A stretch of DNA of 64,000 nt from an uncultured Ruminiclostridium sp. (GTDB lineage Bacteria; Bacillota; Clostridia; Oscillospirales; Ruminococcaceae): NCBI GenBank assembly GCA_947629925.1, contig CANRFO010000002.1, positions 119,247 through 183,246 on the forward strand, given 5' to 3'. Positions 17,061 to 26,316 of the stretch are shown here, in pieces. The stretch's first letter is position 1. The number at the start of each line of letters is the position of its first letter. The notes under the pieces are model-generated. The model made no database searches and was not told the origin of the DNA. It saw only the letters and a program-made list of their open reading frames with translations. A program made the position numbers and the translations under genes.

Positions 17061-17573
17061 ATGTTCCAACTCAAAAACACAGCTCCCGTTCGGCTGGTAA
17101 GACTGGCGGCGGTCGCTGCTATCTACGTCGTTTTGACGGTATTTTTGCCATTTACTTACGAGGCGGTGCAGTTTCGTATTGCGGAAATGCTTATGCTGCT
17201 CTGCTTCTACAACAAGGATTATTGCGTGAGCCTCACCTTAGGCTGCGCCATAGCCAACCTGTTCAGCCCGTTTATGCTTCTTGACGTGCCTATCGGAACA
17301 GCGGCTACCCTTATTGCGGCGGTGCTGATGTGGAAATGCCCCAACATTTACGTCGCCTCTCTTTTCCCCGTTATCACAAACGCTCTTATGGTAGGAGCGG
17401 AGCTTACTTACATCGAAAACACTCCCTTCCTTTTGAACGCAGGCTTTGTCGCTCTGGGAGAATTTGTGGTAGTAAGCATACTGGGCGTCGCAGTATTCAG
17501 ATTTATACTTCAGAGGAACAAACCATTTATGCGGCTTATCGGCAACGAAAAGAACATTGAAAAAGCCGCCTGA
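17061..17573 (+). CDS. queT: QueT-family ECF transporter component (queuosine precursor uptake)
   Basis: The 170-residue membrane protein has about five hydrophobic segments and the QueT signature AVQFRIAEMLMLL near residue 35, plus FSPFMLLDVPIGT. QueT is the predicted S-component for preQ1/preQ0 or queuosine uptake, working with a shared ECF module. I start at 17061, after AAGGAGAAAAAACT, rather than at the ORF-track start, which falls in the leader. The preQ1-type pseudoknot over the ribosome site supports the assignment. A terminator follows. Confidence 0.85.
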   Translation: MFQLKNTAPVRLVRLAAVAAIYVVLTVFLPFTYEAVQFRIAEMLMLLCFYNKDYCVSLTLGCAIANLFSPFMLLDVPIGTAATLIAAVLMWKCPNIYVASLFPVITNALMVGAELTYIENTPFLLNAGFVALGEFVVVSILGVAVFRFILQRNKPFMRLIGNEKNIEKAA

Positions 17574-17587
17574 TAAGATAACAGCAA

Positions 17588-17629
17588 AATCTGCCGACTT
17601 CACGGAAAAGTAGATCGGCAGATTTTTTA
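17588..17629 (+). terminator. terminator after queT
   Basis: AATCTGCCGA and TCGGCAGATT around a 17-base loop are followed by TTTTTAT. Confidence 0.8.
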
Positions 17630-17656
17630 TACAACAAATCATAGAGGTGGAAATAA

Positions 17657-18472
17657 ATGCAGCTTGAAAATTACCGCCCCATAACCTCAACGCCCTTTCT
17701 GAAAAGCGGAAATTATTGCGAGGTACCGCCCAGCGCCGCCCTGAAACCGTATATCCGCTGTTTCTGGGGAAACAGCACTTCTCTTGAAACATCAAAACGC
17801 CTCGTTATCCCCGACACCTGTATGGATATTATCATCAAAGCCGATAATTCAAATAACACGCTGACCTCGGTATTCTGCACCCTCGACGAAAAAAGCTACC
17901 TTTCCCATAACTCAGAATCGGACATATTCGGTATCCGCTTTTATTGCCATAGCGCCGTTTTATTCAGCACCGAGAGTTTTCGTGATACGAAAAACAGCGC
18001 ATACTTTCCCGACGACTTTTTCCGTGGAATAACTTCGGAGCTGACCGATATAGTTTTTCGCCATAATACCCTGCCTGAACGTGCAAAAGCGGCGGAAAAA
18101 GTCCTTCTCCGCCGCTTTAACCTGAACCGTATGAACTTTGACGTAATGAACGTGATAAACGATATGATAAAGCATAACTGCCGTATGAAAATCTCCGAGA
18201 TCGCCCGCAGAAACGCCCTTTCCCAGCGCAGAGCAGAGCGCATTTTTGCAGAGAACATCGGCGTCAGCCCAAAAACTCTTTCCAACCTTATCCGCTATCA
18301 GCTCGTATGGCAGGAGATTGCCCGCGGCGGCGCAAATATCCTTGATATGACGGAAAAATACAATTATACCGATCAGGCTCACCTTCTGAACGATTTTCGC
18401 TCTCATCACGGTATGACCCCAACGCAGGCTTTTCAAAGCGCAATGTCGGATTTTTACAATACAGACAGATAA
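17657..18472 (+). CDS. AraC-family transcriptional regulator
   Basis: This 271-residue protein has an N-terminal domain of the type found in AraC proteins with a conserved IPDTCMDIII block (about residues 50-60) and a C-terminal double helix-turn-helix (about 165-265; MKISEIARRNALSQRRAERIF and a second helix ending in HHGMTPTQAF). It should activate or repress nearby genes in response to an unknown signal. GAGGTGGAAATAA precedes the ATG. The two genes downstream on the same strand, after 59 and 28 bases, are the likely co-transcribed partners or targets. Confidence 0.85.
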   Translation: MQLENYRPITSTPFLKSGNYCEVPPSAALKPYIRCFWGNSTSLETSKRLVIPDTCMDIIIKADNSNNTLTSVFCTLDEKSYLSHNSESDIFGIRFYCHSAVLFSTESFRDTKNSAYFPDDFFRGITSELTDIVFRHNTLPERAKAAEKVLLRRFNLNRMNFDVMNVINDMIKHNCRMKISEIARRNALSQRRAERIFAENIGVSPKTLSNLIRYQLVWQEIARGGANILDMTEKYNYTDQAHLLNDFRSHHGMTPTQAFQSAMSDFYNTDR

Positions 18473-18531
18473 AAATATTGTAAAATAAATGAGGATAAAA
18501 ATATCCGAATTTATATTAAAAGGAGTTTTAT

Positions 18532-19440
18532 ATGAACACTTTTGAAAAAGCCCGCAGATTTATCTACCGCAACGCCAGACCCATCGACCTTGCGCTCTTT
18601 AAGTATCATTTTGAAAACTGCTCCGCCAATGATATTATCACCGCCCTTTCCGCCTATCAGAACCCCGACGGCGGCTTTGGACACGGCATAGAGGCGGACA
18701 ACTTCAACCCAAACTCTATTCCCCTCGGCGTATGGAAAGCCACCGAGTATATCAAGGAAACAGGCGGCCTTGAGCCTGATCACCCTGTAATACAAGGCAT
18801 ACTGAAATACCTTTCAAGCGGCTCTGATTTTGACACCGAACACAATCAATGGCTGAATACCGTCCCCTCAAGCAACGACTACCCCTGCGCAATGTGGTGG
18901 AAGTATTCAGAAGAAGGCAGTACCTTTGGATATAACCCCACCGCCGCCCTTGCAGGATTTATCATCAGATATGCACAAAAGCAAACCCCTTTGTACGAAA
19001 AAGGCGTACAGATAGCAAAAACAGCCGCAGACTGGTTCATCAAAAACGCTCCCCTTGAACGCCATATAGCGGTGTGCTTCATCTCGCTTATTGATTACTG
19101 CAAGGAGGCGGGCGATATGCCTTTTGACGGCGCAGCTTTATCCGCAAAGCTGGACGAAGTGATAGACAGATCTATCTGCCGCGACACCTCGCGCTGGGGC
19201 GAATATATCCCAAGACCGTCAGCATTCCCGAAATGGCACGGACTTCACAGCGACGAGCTTAAAAAGCTCTGCCATGCCGAATGTGAGTATATAAAAAGCA
19301 CTCAGCTTGCCGACGGTTCATTTTACGTTCCGTGGCAGTGGAGCGATTATAACGAGTGGTATATTGCCGAAAACTGGTGTAAAGCAACTATCACCATTGA
19401 TAATATGCTGTTCTTGCGTGAATTCGGCTCTTTGGAGTAA
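18532..19440 (+). CDS. terpenoid-cyclase-like alpha/alpha-toroid protein of unknown function
   Basis: The 302-residue protein has the QxPDGGFG motif (about residues 44-51) and similar helix-pair repeats (for example TQLADGSFYVPWQW near the C-terminus) seen in prenyltransferase and squalene-cyclase folds. It lacks a signal peptide, and I do not see the DxDD catalytic motif of class II cyclases. It could bind or modify a glycan, peptide or lipid. AAGGAGTTTTAT precedes the ATG. It sits between an AraC regulator and a radical SAM gene. Confidence 0.65.
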   Translation: MNTFEKARRFIYRNARPIDLALFKYHFENCSANDIITALSAYQNPDGGFGHGIEADNFNPNSIPLGVWKATEYIKETGGLEPDHPVIQGILKYLSSGSDFDTEHNQWLNTVPSSNDYPCAMWWKYSEEGSTFGYNPTAALAGFIIRYAQKQTPLYEKGVQIAKTAADWFIKNAPLERHIAVCFISLIDYCKEAGDMPFDGAALSAKLDEVIDRSICRDTSRWGEYIPRPSAFPKWHGLHSDELKKLCHAECEYIKSTQLADGSFYVPWQWSDYNEWYIAENWCKATITIDNMLFLREFGSLE

Positions 19441-19468
19441 ACCTTATTTTAATTAAAGGAGTTTACAT

Positions 19469-20338
19469 ATGCACTTTGTCAGCGCCAAGGGCATACTTTC
19501 CCCAAAAGGCGGATTTAACGTCTACCGTGGCTGCACTCACGGCTGTATCTACTGTGACAGCCGCAGTGAATGCTACAATATAAATCACGCCTTTGAGGAC
19601 ATAGAGGTGAAGCAGAACGCCCCCGAACTTATGAAGGACGCTCTCCGCCGCAAACGCACGAAATGTATGATAAGCACAGGCGCAATGTGCGACCCCTATC
19701 TTCACTGCGAAAGGGAACTGAAAATCACCCGCTGCTGCCTTGAAATAGCGGAAAAATACAGCTTTGGCGTCTGCCTGCTGACAAAGTCCGACCTTATCCT
19801 CCGTGATATGGACATTATTCAGAAAATCAACAGCAATACAAAATTCGTCGCTCAGATGACACTGACTACCTTTGACGAGGAATTATGCCGCTTTGTGGAG
19901 CCAAACGTCTGCACCACCCGCCGCCGATACGAGGTATTAAAGGAATTTCAGCACGAACATATCCCCACAGTCGTCTGGCTCACCCCTCTTCTGCCTTTCA
20001 TAAATGACACGGTGGAAAACGTAAAGGGAATACTTGATTACTGTATAGACGCAGGCGTAAAAGGCGTCCTGACCTTTGGCGGCGGAGGAATGACCCTGCG
20101 CAAAGGCGACAGGGAATACTACTACGCCGCCCTTGACCGCCGTTTTCCCACTCTTAGAAAAAAGTACGAGGAAACATACGGCGACGCGTATGAACTCCCC
20201 TCTCCCAACGCCGAACAGCTTTTTTCCCTCATCGAAACTCAGTGCGAACGCCACGGCATAATGTATAAGCCCCACGAGATATTCTCCTACCTTAACGAAT
20301 TTCCCTCAGCCTCTCAACAACTCAGCTTTGATATCTGA
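19469..20338 (+). CDS. radical SAM protein, spore-photoproduct-lyase-like branch
   Basis: The 289-residue protein has the CxxxCxxC cluster motif as CTHGCIYC (Cys22, 26, 29), followed by a glycine-rich SAM site and a STGAMCDPYLHCE block typical of SPL-like radical SAM proteins that are common in Firmicutes but functionally undefined. It would generate a 5'-deoxyadenosyl radical; the substrate is unknown. AAGGAGTTTACAT precedes the ATG. It closes the AraC, toroid, radical SAM unit and is followed by a terminator. Confidence 0.8.
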   Translation: MHFVSAKGILSPKGGFNVYRGCTHGCIYCDSRSECYNINHAFEDIEVKQNAPELMKDALRRKRTKCMISTGAMCDPYLHCERELKITRCCLEIAEKYSFGVCLLTKSDLILRDMDIIQKINSNTKFVAQMTLTTFDEELCRFVEPNVCTTRRRYEVLKEFQHEHIPTVVWLTPLLPFINDTVENVKGILDYCIDAGVKGVLTFGGGGMTLRKGDREYYYAALDRRFPTLRKKYEETYGDAYELPSPNAEQLFSLIETQCERHGIMYKPHEIFSYLNEFPSASQQLSFDI

Positions 20339-20361
20339 ACATACGATTTTCATAAAAATAA

Positions 20362-20395
20362 ACGTCCGCTGTAAATTTTTTACAGCGGGCGTCTT
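20362..20395. terminator. terminator between the radical SAM gene and the zinc-ribbon gene
   Basis: ACGTCCGCTGTAAA pairs with TTTACAGCGGGCGT with a 3-base loop; it separates convergent genes. Confidence 0.75.
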
Positions 20396-20398
20396 ATG

Positions 20399-21094
20399 TT
20401 ATTTTTCTTTTCCGCAGGACTTGCAGGTAACTGCGGAACGCGGATTTTCATATCCGCAGAATTTGCAGATCCATTTGTTCGGGTCTTGCTTGTTTGCCGC
20501 CTTTGCCGCTACTGAGAATATCTCTATATTCTCTCCTTGGCGCAGTCTTCCCAGCAGCTTGTCGATAAGATATATTTCAAGCACGCGGTATTCTCTCACT
20601 GTGAGCTGTACGATCTGTCTGTGCGAGGCTTTGACCTTTCTGGTGCCGTAAGGCCTTATAAGACCTGTTACTGTTGTTATTATCGCGATCTTGTAATTCA
20701 GATTGCTTTTAAAAAAATCTTTTCTGAAGAAATACAGCTTCGCTTCCACAAAAACGGAATATCCCCCGAACAATACCAGAGCAAGCAAAGGTATTATCCC
20801 TGCAAGTCCCGCCAATACCGACGATGACGTAAACGCGTGAGAACTCAGTATAATGCTGATAAGCGCCGCCATAACAATTATACAAGCAAAAACGACAATG
20901 GACAGCATGACGATATGATATGAGACCGCTTCTCTGAGCGTATCCTGCTCATAATCGTTAAGCGGCGTCTTATCCTCTTCTCTTATTTTTCTGTATAAAT
21001 GGTCGACAGCTTCTCCGTCTTTGCGGCATTTATAACAGAACGCGTCCTTGGGCTGCGGCATTTTTTCGCCGCAATGTCTGCAATATTTTGCCAT
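20399..21094 (-). CDS. membrane protein with zinc ribbons at both ends
   Basis: I do not recognise a named family. The 231-residue protein begins with a zinc ribbon (CRHCG...CYKC, residues 5-23) and ends with a second one (CKFCG...CKSCG). In between are two strong membrane segments (about 57-80 and 88-110) and a basic cytosolic stretch with HRQIVQLTVREYRVLEIYLID. The double-ribbon and two-helix layout suggests a membrane scaffold or regulator. GGAGGAAAAAATA precedes the ATG. It is transcribed alone, behind the GH3 terminator. Confidence 0.6.
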   Translation of the reverse strand: MAKYCRHCGEKMPQPKDAFCYKCRKDGEAVDHLYRKIREEDKTPLNDYEQDTLREAVSYHIVMLSIVVFACIIVMAALISIILSSHAFTSSSVLAGLAGIIPLLALVLFGGYSVFVEAKLYFFRKDFFKSNLNYKIAIITTVTGLIRPYGTRKVKASHRQIVQLTVREYRVLEIYLIDKLLGRLRQGENIEIFSVAAKAANKQDPNKWICKFCGYENPRSAVTCKSCGKEK

Positions 21095-21177
21095 TATTTT
21101 TTCCTCCGTTGTACACTGTATATTAAAAACATTGTATCATAAATGACCGCGTTTTTGTTGTGCATATCTGCAATATT

Positions 21178-21212
21178 GAAAAAACAAGCGTGATTTTTTT
21201 AAATCACGCTTG
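21178..21212 (-). terminator. terminator after the GH3 gene
   Basis: On the minus strand CAAGCGTGATTT and its complement around a 4-base loop are followed by TTTTTTC. Confidence 0.8.
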
Positions 21213-21220
21213 CTTTTTAT

Positions 21221-23467
21221 TTATTCGCTGTTTGCTTCGTCTATTATCTTCATAAGCTGCGGCATTGTAAGCGGTGACTTATACATCTGTACCAGCGTTC
21301 TCAGCGGCCAGTCCATAGGAAGGTACTTGAACTCTTTTTTAAGCTTTGTTCCCGTCACCTTGAACAGCTTTTTCATAAAGATTTTTCCCTTGGGATTGTC
21401 GTCCAGATCGCAGAACCGTGTATGTATAGTTATATCGTCGAAGATCTTTTCCGCCTTTACCTTGACCTCACAGCTGAGCGGGCAGTTGTCGCTGCTGCCT
21501 CCTGCCGTCACGGTAAACGTTCCGCTGTCGGCGGCGAAGCAGTGATGAACTTCGTCCCAGTAAGTAAAAGCCTCTCTGTCAAGCGTAAATGTCACCTCGG
21601 CGCTCACTCCCGCCTTGATAAACACTTTCTTAAACGCTTTCAGCTCCTTTTCGGGTCTTGAGACTCTCGGAGCGTTCTCTCTGACGTAAAGCTGAACGAC
21701 TTCCTTTCCGTCCGTCTTTCCGATATTTGTGACCTTGACGGTGACGGTGAGCTTGTCGTTTTCGTTTATTTTATCGCTTGACAGCTTCATTTCATCATAT
21801 CTGAAATCGGTGTAGGAAAGCCCGTATCCGAAGGGGAACAGCGGCTTTATACCGCGCTTTTCGTACCAGCGGTAGCCCACATATATTCCCTCCGCATATG
21901 TTACCTCGCAGTTTTCACCGGGGAAGTTTCCGTAAGCGGGAGTATCCTCTATCCTTTGCGGGAACGTTTCCGCCAGCTTGCCGCAGGGATTTGCCTTTCC
22001 GTAAAGCAGGTCGGCTATTGCCTCGCCTGCTCCCTCGCCGCCCAGATACGCCTCAAGTATCGCATTTACCTTGTCAACAAAAGGCATAGTGACAGGCGCG
22101 CCGTTGCACAGCACCACTATTGTGTTTTTCTGCCTTTTTGCAACTTCATCTATCAGCTTTATATGACTTGCGGGAATATTCAGGTGCGTGCGGTCGAAGC
22201 CCTCGCTCTCATATTCATCAGGCAGTCCGCAGATTATCACCGCTCTGTCGCAGGAAGCGGCAAGCTCAGCCGCCGCATTTATCCTGCTGTAATCCGAATC
22301 GTCCGAAAGGGAATAGCCTTCCGCATATTCCACCTCGCCGTACTGCCTCATCGCCTCCAGCGGCTGCGTTACGTTTATCGCGTTTACGCACGAGCTTCCG
22401 CCGCCCTGATAGCGCGGCTTCACAGCCATTTCACCTATAACGGCGGTTTTTCCTCCGCGAATTGGCAGAGCGCCCTTGTTTTTCAAAAGCACCATGCTCT
22501 CCTTGGCAACTTCGACAGCGGTTTTATGATGCTTTTCGTAGTCGCACTTTGCTCCCGTTTTCTTTTCGTGCAGCGCGAAAACCACTTCCAGAAGCCTTGT
22601 GACAGCTTTGTCTATCTGTTTTTCCGTGAGCTTGTTTTTAAACCTTTTGTCAACTGCGGGCATAGCGACCTCGCCGCCTGTCACCGCGTTTTTAAGCTCT
22701 CTGTCATTTTCCTTTCCTGTTCCGGGCATTTCCAGCTCAAGTCCTGCATAAACGCCCTGCGCTCTGTTGTCAACAGCGCCCCAGTCGGACATCACGAACC
22801 CCTTGAAGCCCCATTCGCTTCTCAGAACGTCGCTGAGGAGCCATTTGCTTTGGGAGCAGTAGTCCCCGTTTATCTTGTTGTAAGCGCACATCAGCGTTGT
22901 AGGCTTAGCGTTTTTGACAGGGTACTCATAGCTTTTGAGGTATATCTCCCTCAGCGCTCTTTCACCTATTTTTTCGTTCACTACAAAGCGGTCTGTCTCC
23001 TGACTGTTGCAGGCAAAATGTTTCAGCGAAGTACCGACCTTTTTGGACTGTATGCCTTTTATCACGCCTGCCGCCATATGACCTGACAAAACAGGATCCT
23101 CCGAAAAATACTCGAAGCAGCGTCCGCCGAGCGGTGTGCGCTTGATATTGTTGCCCGGACCCAGAACTATCTGAACGTCCTGCGCCTGCGCCTCTTCGCC
23201 TATCGCCGCACCCTGCTTTTTCGCCAGCTCCTCGTCAAATGAGCAGGCAAGCAGTACCGCAGGCGGGAAACAGGTAGCGGGAACGCTTTCTCCCCAACCA
23301 AGCCCCTGACAGCATCTCAGCCCGTGAGGACCGTCGGACAGGTTTATTGACGGAATACCCAGTCTTGGAATGGGAACGGTGCTCCACGCGTCCTTTCCCG
23401 ACAGAAGCGACACCTTTTCATCAAGCGTCATCTTTTCCACAAGCGCCTTTATGTCATTTTTCTTCAT
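21221..23467 (-). CDS. glycoside hydrolase family 3 beta-glucosidase
   Basis: The 748-residue enzyme has the GH3 N-terminal barrel with KHFACNSQETDR and the nucleophile Asp228 in FVMSDWGA, the C-terminal sandwich domain, and a fibronectin-III-like domain (about 570-690). It has no signal peptide, so it should hydrolyse beta-glucosides or short oligosaccharides in the cytosol. I start at 23467 after AAAGGAAAAGGTCA; the upstream ORF extension is not GH3-like. It is the last gene of the lacI, nitroreductase, GH26, mutarotase, GH3 series. The specific sugar (gluco- or manno-) is inferred only. Confidence 0.92.
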   Translation of the reverse strand: MKKNDIKALVEKMTLDEKVSLLSGKDAWSTVPIPRLGIPSINLSDGPHGLRCCQGLGWGESVPATCFPPAVLLACSFDEELAKKQGAAIGEEAQAQDVQIVLGPGNNIKRTPLGGRCFEYFSEDPVLSGHMAAGVIKGIQSKKVGTSLKHFACNSQETDRFVVNEKIGERALREIYLKSYEYPVKNAKPTTLMCAYNKINGDYCSQSKWLLSDVLRSEWGFKGFVMSDWGAVDNRAQGVYAGLELEMPGTGKENDRELKNAVTGGEVAMPAVDKRFKNKLTEKQIDKAVTRLLEVVFALHEKKTGAKCDYEKHHKTAVEVAKESMVLLKNKGALPIRGGKTAVIGEMAVKPRYQGGGSSCVNAINVTQPLEAMRQYGEVEYAEGYSLSDDSDYSRINAAAELAASCDRAVIICGLPDEYESEGFDRTHLNIPASHIKLIDEVAKRQKNTIVVLCNGAPVTMPFVDKVNAILEAYLGGEGAGEAIADLLYGKANPCGKLAETFPQRIEDTPAYGNFPGENCEVTYAEGIYVGYRWYEKRGIKPLFPFGYGLSYTDFRYDEMKLSSDKINENDKLTVTVKVTNIGKTDGKEVVQLYVRENAPRVSRPEKELKAFKKVFIKAGVSAEVTFTLDREAFTYWDEVHHCFAADSGTFTVTAGGSSDNCPLSCEVKVKAEKIFDDITIHTRFCDLDDNPKGKIFMKKLFKVTGTKLKKEFKYLPMDWPLRTLVQMYKSPLTMPQLMKIIDEANSE

Positions 23468-23535
23468 TGACCTTTTCCTTTCGTGCAAAGCGGCATATTT
23501 CCCGTGAGCCGCTGTATTTTGAAAAAACTTTGTGT

Positions 23536-24405
23536 TCATACCGCCTCGATGGTCATAGTGTAGAAATTGGTCCCATCAGGCAGGCAGGTCTGTATCTCAG
23601 GCTTATCGCGGAAGTTCCCGCTTGTGTTTTCATAGTCGTCGCAGCCGCACCACGGTTCAAGACAGATGAAAGGTGCGTTCTTGCCTGCGGGGGTCCACAC
23701 GCCCAGCGAGCGGAAGCCTTCCCACGATACCTTTACGCCTTTGCCGCCGTCGTCAAGCAGGCAAACGCTCTTTGAAACGATATTCCTGAAATAGACCACG
23801 TCGTCGTCAAACAGCGGGTAGTCCAGCTTAAATTCGCTGCTGTTCTTCAGCCGCCATTTTCCGCTTTCTTTAAGCAGCCTTGTGCGAACGTCAAGAACAG
23901 GACTGCAAACCGTTTCCTTTTCCTGGAACACAAGGCGGTAGTCACTGAACTTTTTCCCTTCGGCAGGGCAGGCGAAAGCGGGGTGTGCGCCTATGCAGAA
24001 CGGCATAGGGATATCGCTTTTGTTGTGTACCTCGTAAAGTATCTCAAGGCTTTCGCCCTTCAGCTTGTAGGTCATGCGAAGATCGAACCTGAAAGGGAAC
24101 ATCTTCAGCGTTTCCTCGTTTTCGGATAATGAAAACGTTGCGCTGTCCTCGGTCTCGTTTACACAGACGAACTCGTTGTCCCTTGCGAAGCCGTGCTTCG
24201 TCATGGAGTATTCGATCCCGTCTATCATTGTCTTTCCGTTTTTAAGTCCGCCGATAGCGGGGAACAGCACGGGAGAGGTCTTGTTCCAGTATGCGGGATT
24301 TCCCTCCCACATAAGCTCCCTGCCGTTTACTGCAAAGCTTTTAAGCTCCGCTCCCGCGCTTTTTACAAGAGCGGACGAGCTGCCGCACCTCAGTATCTTT
24401 TCCAT
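23536..24405 (-). CDS. aldose 1-epimerase-like (LacX/GalM-type) protein
   Basis: The 289-residue protein belongs to the aldose-1-epimerase fold, LacX-like branch: GGLKNGKTMIDG and MTKHGFARDNEF, with the conserved histidine in IGAHPAFACP, and a C-terminal WTPAGKNAPFICLEPWCG. It would interconvert alpha and beta anomers of sugars released by GH26 and GH3 enzymes. The chosen ATG at 24405 has no normal ribosome site next to it; a hairpin separates it from an upstream AAAGGAG (see findings). GH3 follows after 68 bases. Confidence 0.8.
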   Translation of the reverse strand: MEKILRCGSSSALVKSAGAELKSFAVNGRELMWEGNPAYWNKTSPVLFPAIGGLKNGKTMIDGIEYSMTKHGFARDNEFVCVNETEDSATFSLSENEETLKMFPFRFDLRMTYKLKGESLEILYEVHNKSDIPMPFCIGAHPAFACPAEGKKFSDYRLVFQEKETVCSPVLDVRTRLLKESGKWRLKNSSEFKLDYPLFDDDVVYFRNIVSKSVCLLDDGGKGVKVSWEGFRSLGVWTPAGKNAPFICLEPWCGCDDYENTSGNFRDKPEIQTCLPDGTNFYTMTIEAV

Positions 24406-24460
24406 TTTTCTCACGCGCCCGTCAGTATTTGTGCAGGGCGCCGCTCCTTTCGGTTTAAGT

Positions 24461-25729
24461 TTAGCCTGCCGCAAGGTTTGCAAGCTTTATGCGAAGGTCG
24501 GTGGTTTCAGGAAGATTTCTCTCCGTTCCCTCAAAGTCGGGAAGCTCCTTCCAGGTAATGACGTTCTCGCTTGCAAAAAGCTCCGATATAAACTCTTCTG
24601 ACATACGGTCGGTGTTTATTTCGGGGATACCGTCAAGATTAAGGGTAGGAGTGCTTGAAGAGCCTGAAGTAGCATATACGAATTCGCCGCACCACGGCAT
24701 ACTGTAAGCCCACATTGCTCCCTTATCCTGCATATCCTTTATGTCGGGCCAGTATCCGCATTCGGACAAGGCTATCATTTTTCCTTCGTATGTCATGCCT
24801 TTAAGCTCGTTGTACTTTGCGAGCTGAGCGGAATGGTCCTCCGAGTTGGGATAAACGTCGGTGCCTGTTATGTCGTAGGTATTGGGATTAACCTCAAGTC
24901 TTTCACTCTGACCGTTCCATACCCAGATAAGGTTAGTGAGCTTGTGATAATTTTCAAGCCTGTCGAACACGATATACCAAAGCTTTTTGTAAGCTTCCTC
25001 AACGCTCTTGTCTCTGCTCACACCGCCCCACCAGAACCAGCCGCCTGAGGCTTCATGAAGCGGACGCCAGATAACGGGAACGCCTGCCGCTTCCATGCGC
25101 TGCAACTGTATAGCTACCTCGTCGATATCGTGGATTATCTGTTCATATTCCTTTGTTCCGGGAGTCACTGCGTTCTGCAAAGAGAAATTCACTATCTCAT
25201 CGGAATAAAACGCCACTCCTGAGCTTTCGGGATTGTTTATATCCCTTGGAACGAACCAGTGCCACGTCATCGCCACCAATCCGCCCGAATAGGTGTGCCA
25301 CTTTATCGCCTGATCCACCTGTGATGCGTCGCCGCTTCCAGTGACATGGAGCATATCAAATCCCTTTATGGCGGGAAGGTCGCCTGTTATGTTGTAATAA
25401 ACGGTGTCTTCATATTCGTCCTCAGAGTACATCTGCTGAGCGGTTATCATATTTTTCCCGTAGTTTTCCCTGAGGAAGTTGAACACCTGAAGCGTCTTTG
25501 CGTTCATATGCTGAGAAACGGGCTTTGTAGGGTCTACGGGTCTTGAATCAAGTTCCTCCAGAAGCGCGTCGATGTCCGTTTCATAAGCCAGCGCCACGTC
25601 CATGTCAACGTCCCCGTCCTCGTTCACCGCCACGGGATTTGAAGCTGTGCCGCTGCTGCTGCAGCTCGGCAGATAGGTGCAAAGCATTGCTCCTGCAAGA
25701 AATGCAGCCGTTATTTTTTTTGCTTTCAT
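24461..25729 (-). CDS. GH26 beta-mannanase lipoprotein
   Basis: The 422-residue protein has a lipoprotein signal (LPSC, Cys23), so it should be displayed on the cell surface. The GH26 barrel shows the acid/base Glu226 in WRPLHEASGGWFWWG and the nucleophile Glu323 in ALSECGYWPD. Family members are mainly endo-beta-1,4-mannanases, some beta-1,3-1,4-glucanases. No carbohydrate-binding or dockerin module is visible. Oligosaccharides it releases would be handled by the mutarotase and GH3 genes downstream. Confidence 0.9.
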   Translation of the reverse strand: MKAKKITAAFLAGAMLCTYLPSCSSSGTASNPVAVNEDGDVDMDVALAYETDIDALLEELDSRPVDPTKPVSQHMNAKTLQVFNFLRENYGKNMITAQQMYSEDEYEDTVYYNITGDLPAIKGFDMLHVTGSGDASQVDQAIKWHTYSGGLVAMTWHWFVPRDINNPESSGVAFYSDEIVNFSLQNAVTPGTKEYEQIIHDIDEVAIQLQRMEAAGVPVIWRPLHEASGGWFWWGGVSRDKSVEEAYKKLWYIVFDRLENYHKLTNLIWVWNGQSERLEVNPNTYDITGTDVYPNSEDHSAQLAKYNELKGMTYEGKMIALSECGYWPDIKDMQDKGAMWAYSMPWCGEFVYATSGSSSTPTLNLDGIPEINTDRMSEEFISELFASENVITWKELPDFEGTERNLPETTDLRIKLANLAAG

Positions 25730-25772
25730 AATGTAGAGATCCTTTCTTTCTTGTTTTGCATCGTTGTATTTA

Positions 25773-26288
25773 TCAAAATATCTTTACCTGAGCGGTCCTT
25801 TCTATTTTGCGGTATTCTCCGCTTTTTGAGTGACCGAGCGCCGCCATTCCGTACACCACATGATTTTCGGGTATTTCGTACTTAGTCAGCAGCTTTCTTA
25901 TTTCAGGCTCGTTGCAAATGCCGTGGAGCTGATTTATCCACACCGAGCCTATTCCCAGAGACTGCGCCGCGAGGAAGATATTTTCCAGCGCGCAGGCGTT
26001 GTCGTCCCGCCCGTAAAGCGAGTCCCTGTCGTTTGACGGAATGATAAGAGCCGCACGCTTGTACATATCGTAGCCCTCTCTGCCCAGCGTTTTTCCGATA
26101 GCCTGAGCAAGCTCGTCGATATCCTCTCTGCGTGTAAGCACAGTGAAGCGGAAGGTCTGCCTGTTCATGGCGGTAGGCGCATGGACTGCCGCTTTTATCA
26201 GCAGCTCCAGCTCCTCTCTTGAAACAGCCTTATCGGAAAAATCCCTCGTGCTTCTTCTTGTGAGAATCGTGTTCATTGTTTCGTTCAT
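25773..26288 (-). CDS. nitroreductase-family flavoprotein
   Basis: The 171-residue protein is a short FMN-dependent nitroreductase: RRSTRDFSDKAVS at the N-terminus for FMN phosphate contact, AAVHAPTAMNRQ, and GIGSVWINQ near the C-terminus. It should reduce quinone- or nitro-type substrates with NAD(P)H in the cytosol. GGAGGAAATATC precedes the ATG. Its place between lacI and GH26 in a sugar locus is unexpected; gaps of 28 and 43 bases suggest one transcript. Confidence 0.85.
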   Translation of the reverse strand: MNETMNTILTRRSTRDFSDKAVSREELELLIKAAVHAPTAMNRQTFRFTVLTRREDIDELAQAIGKTLGREGYDMYKRAALIIPSNDRDSLYGRDDNACALENIFLAAQSLGIGSVWINQLHGICNEPEIRKLLTKYEIPENHVVYGMAALGHSKSGEYRKIERTAQVKIF

Positions 26289-26316
26289 GATATTTCCTCC
26301 TTGCGTGAAAAATATG

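Noticed and set aside
21956-23086. 376-residue plus-strand ORF
   Set aside because: It lies wholly antisense to the GH3 gene and has no ribosome site or recognisable domain; a shadow of GH3 codon use.
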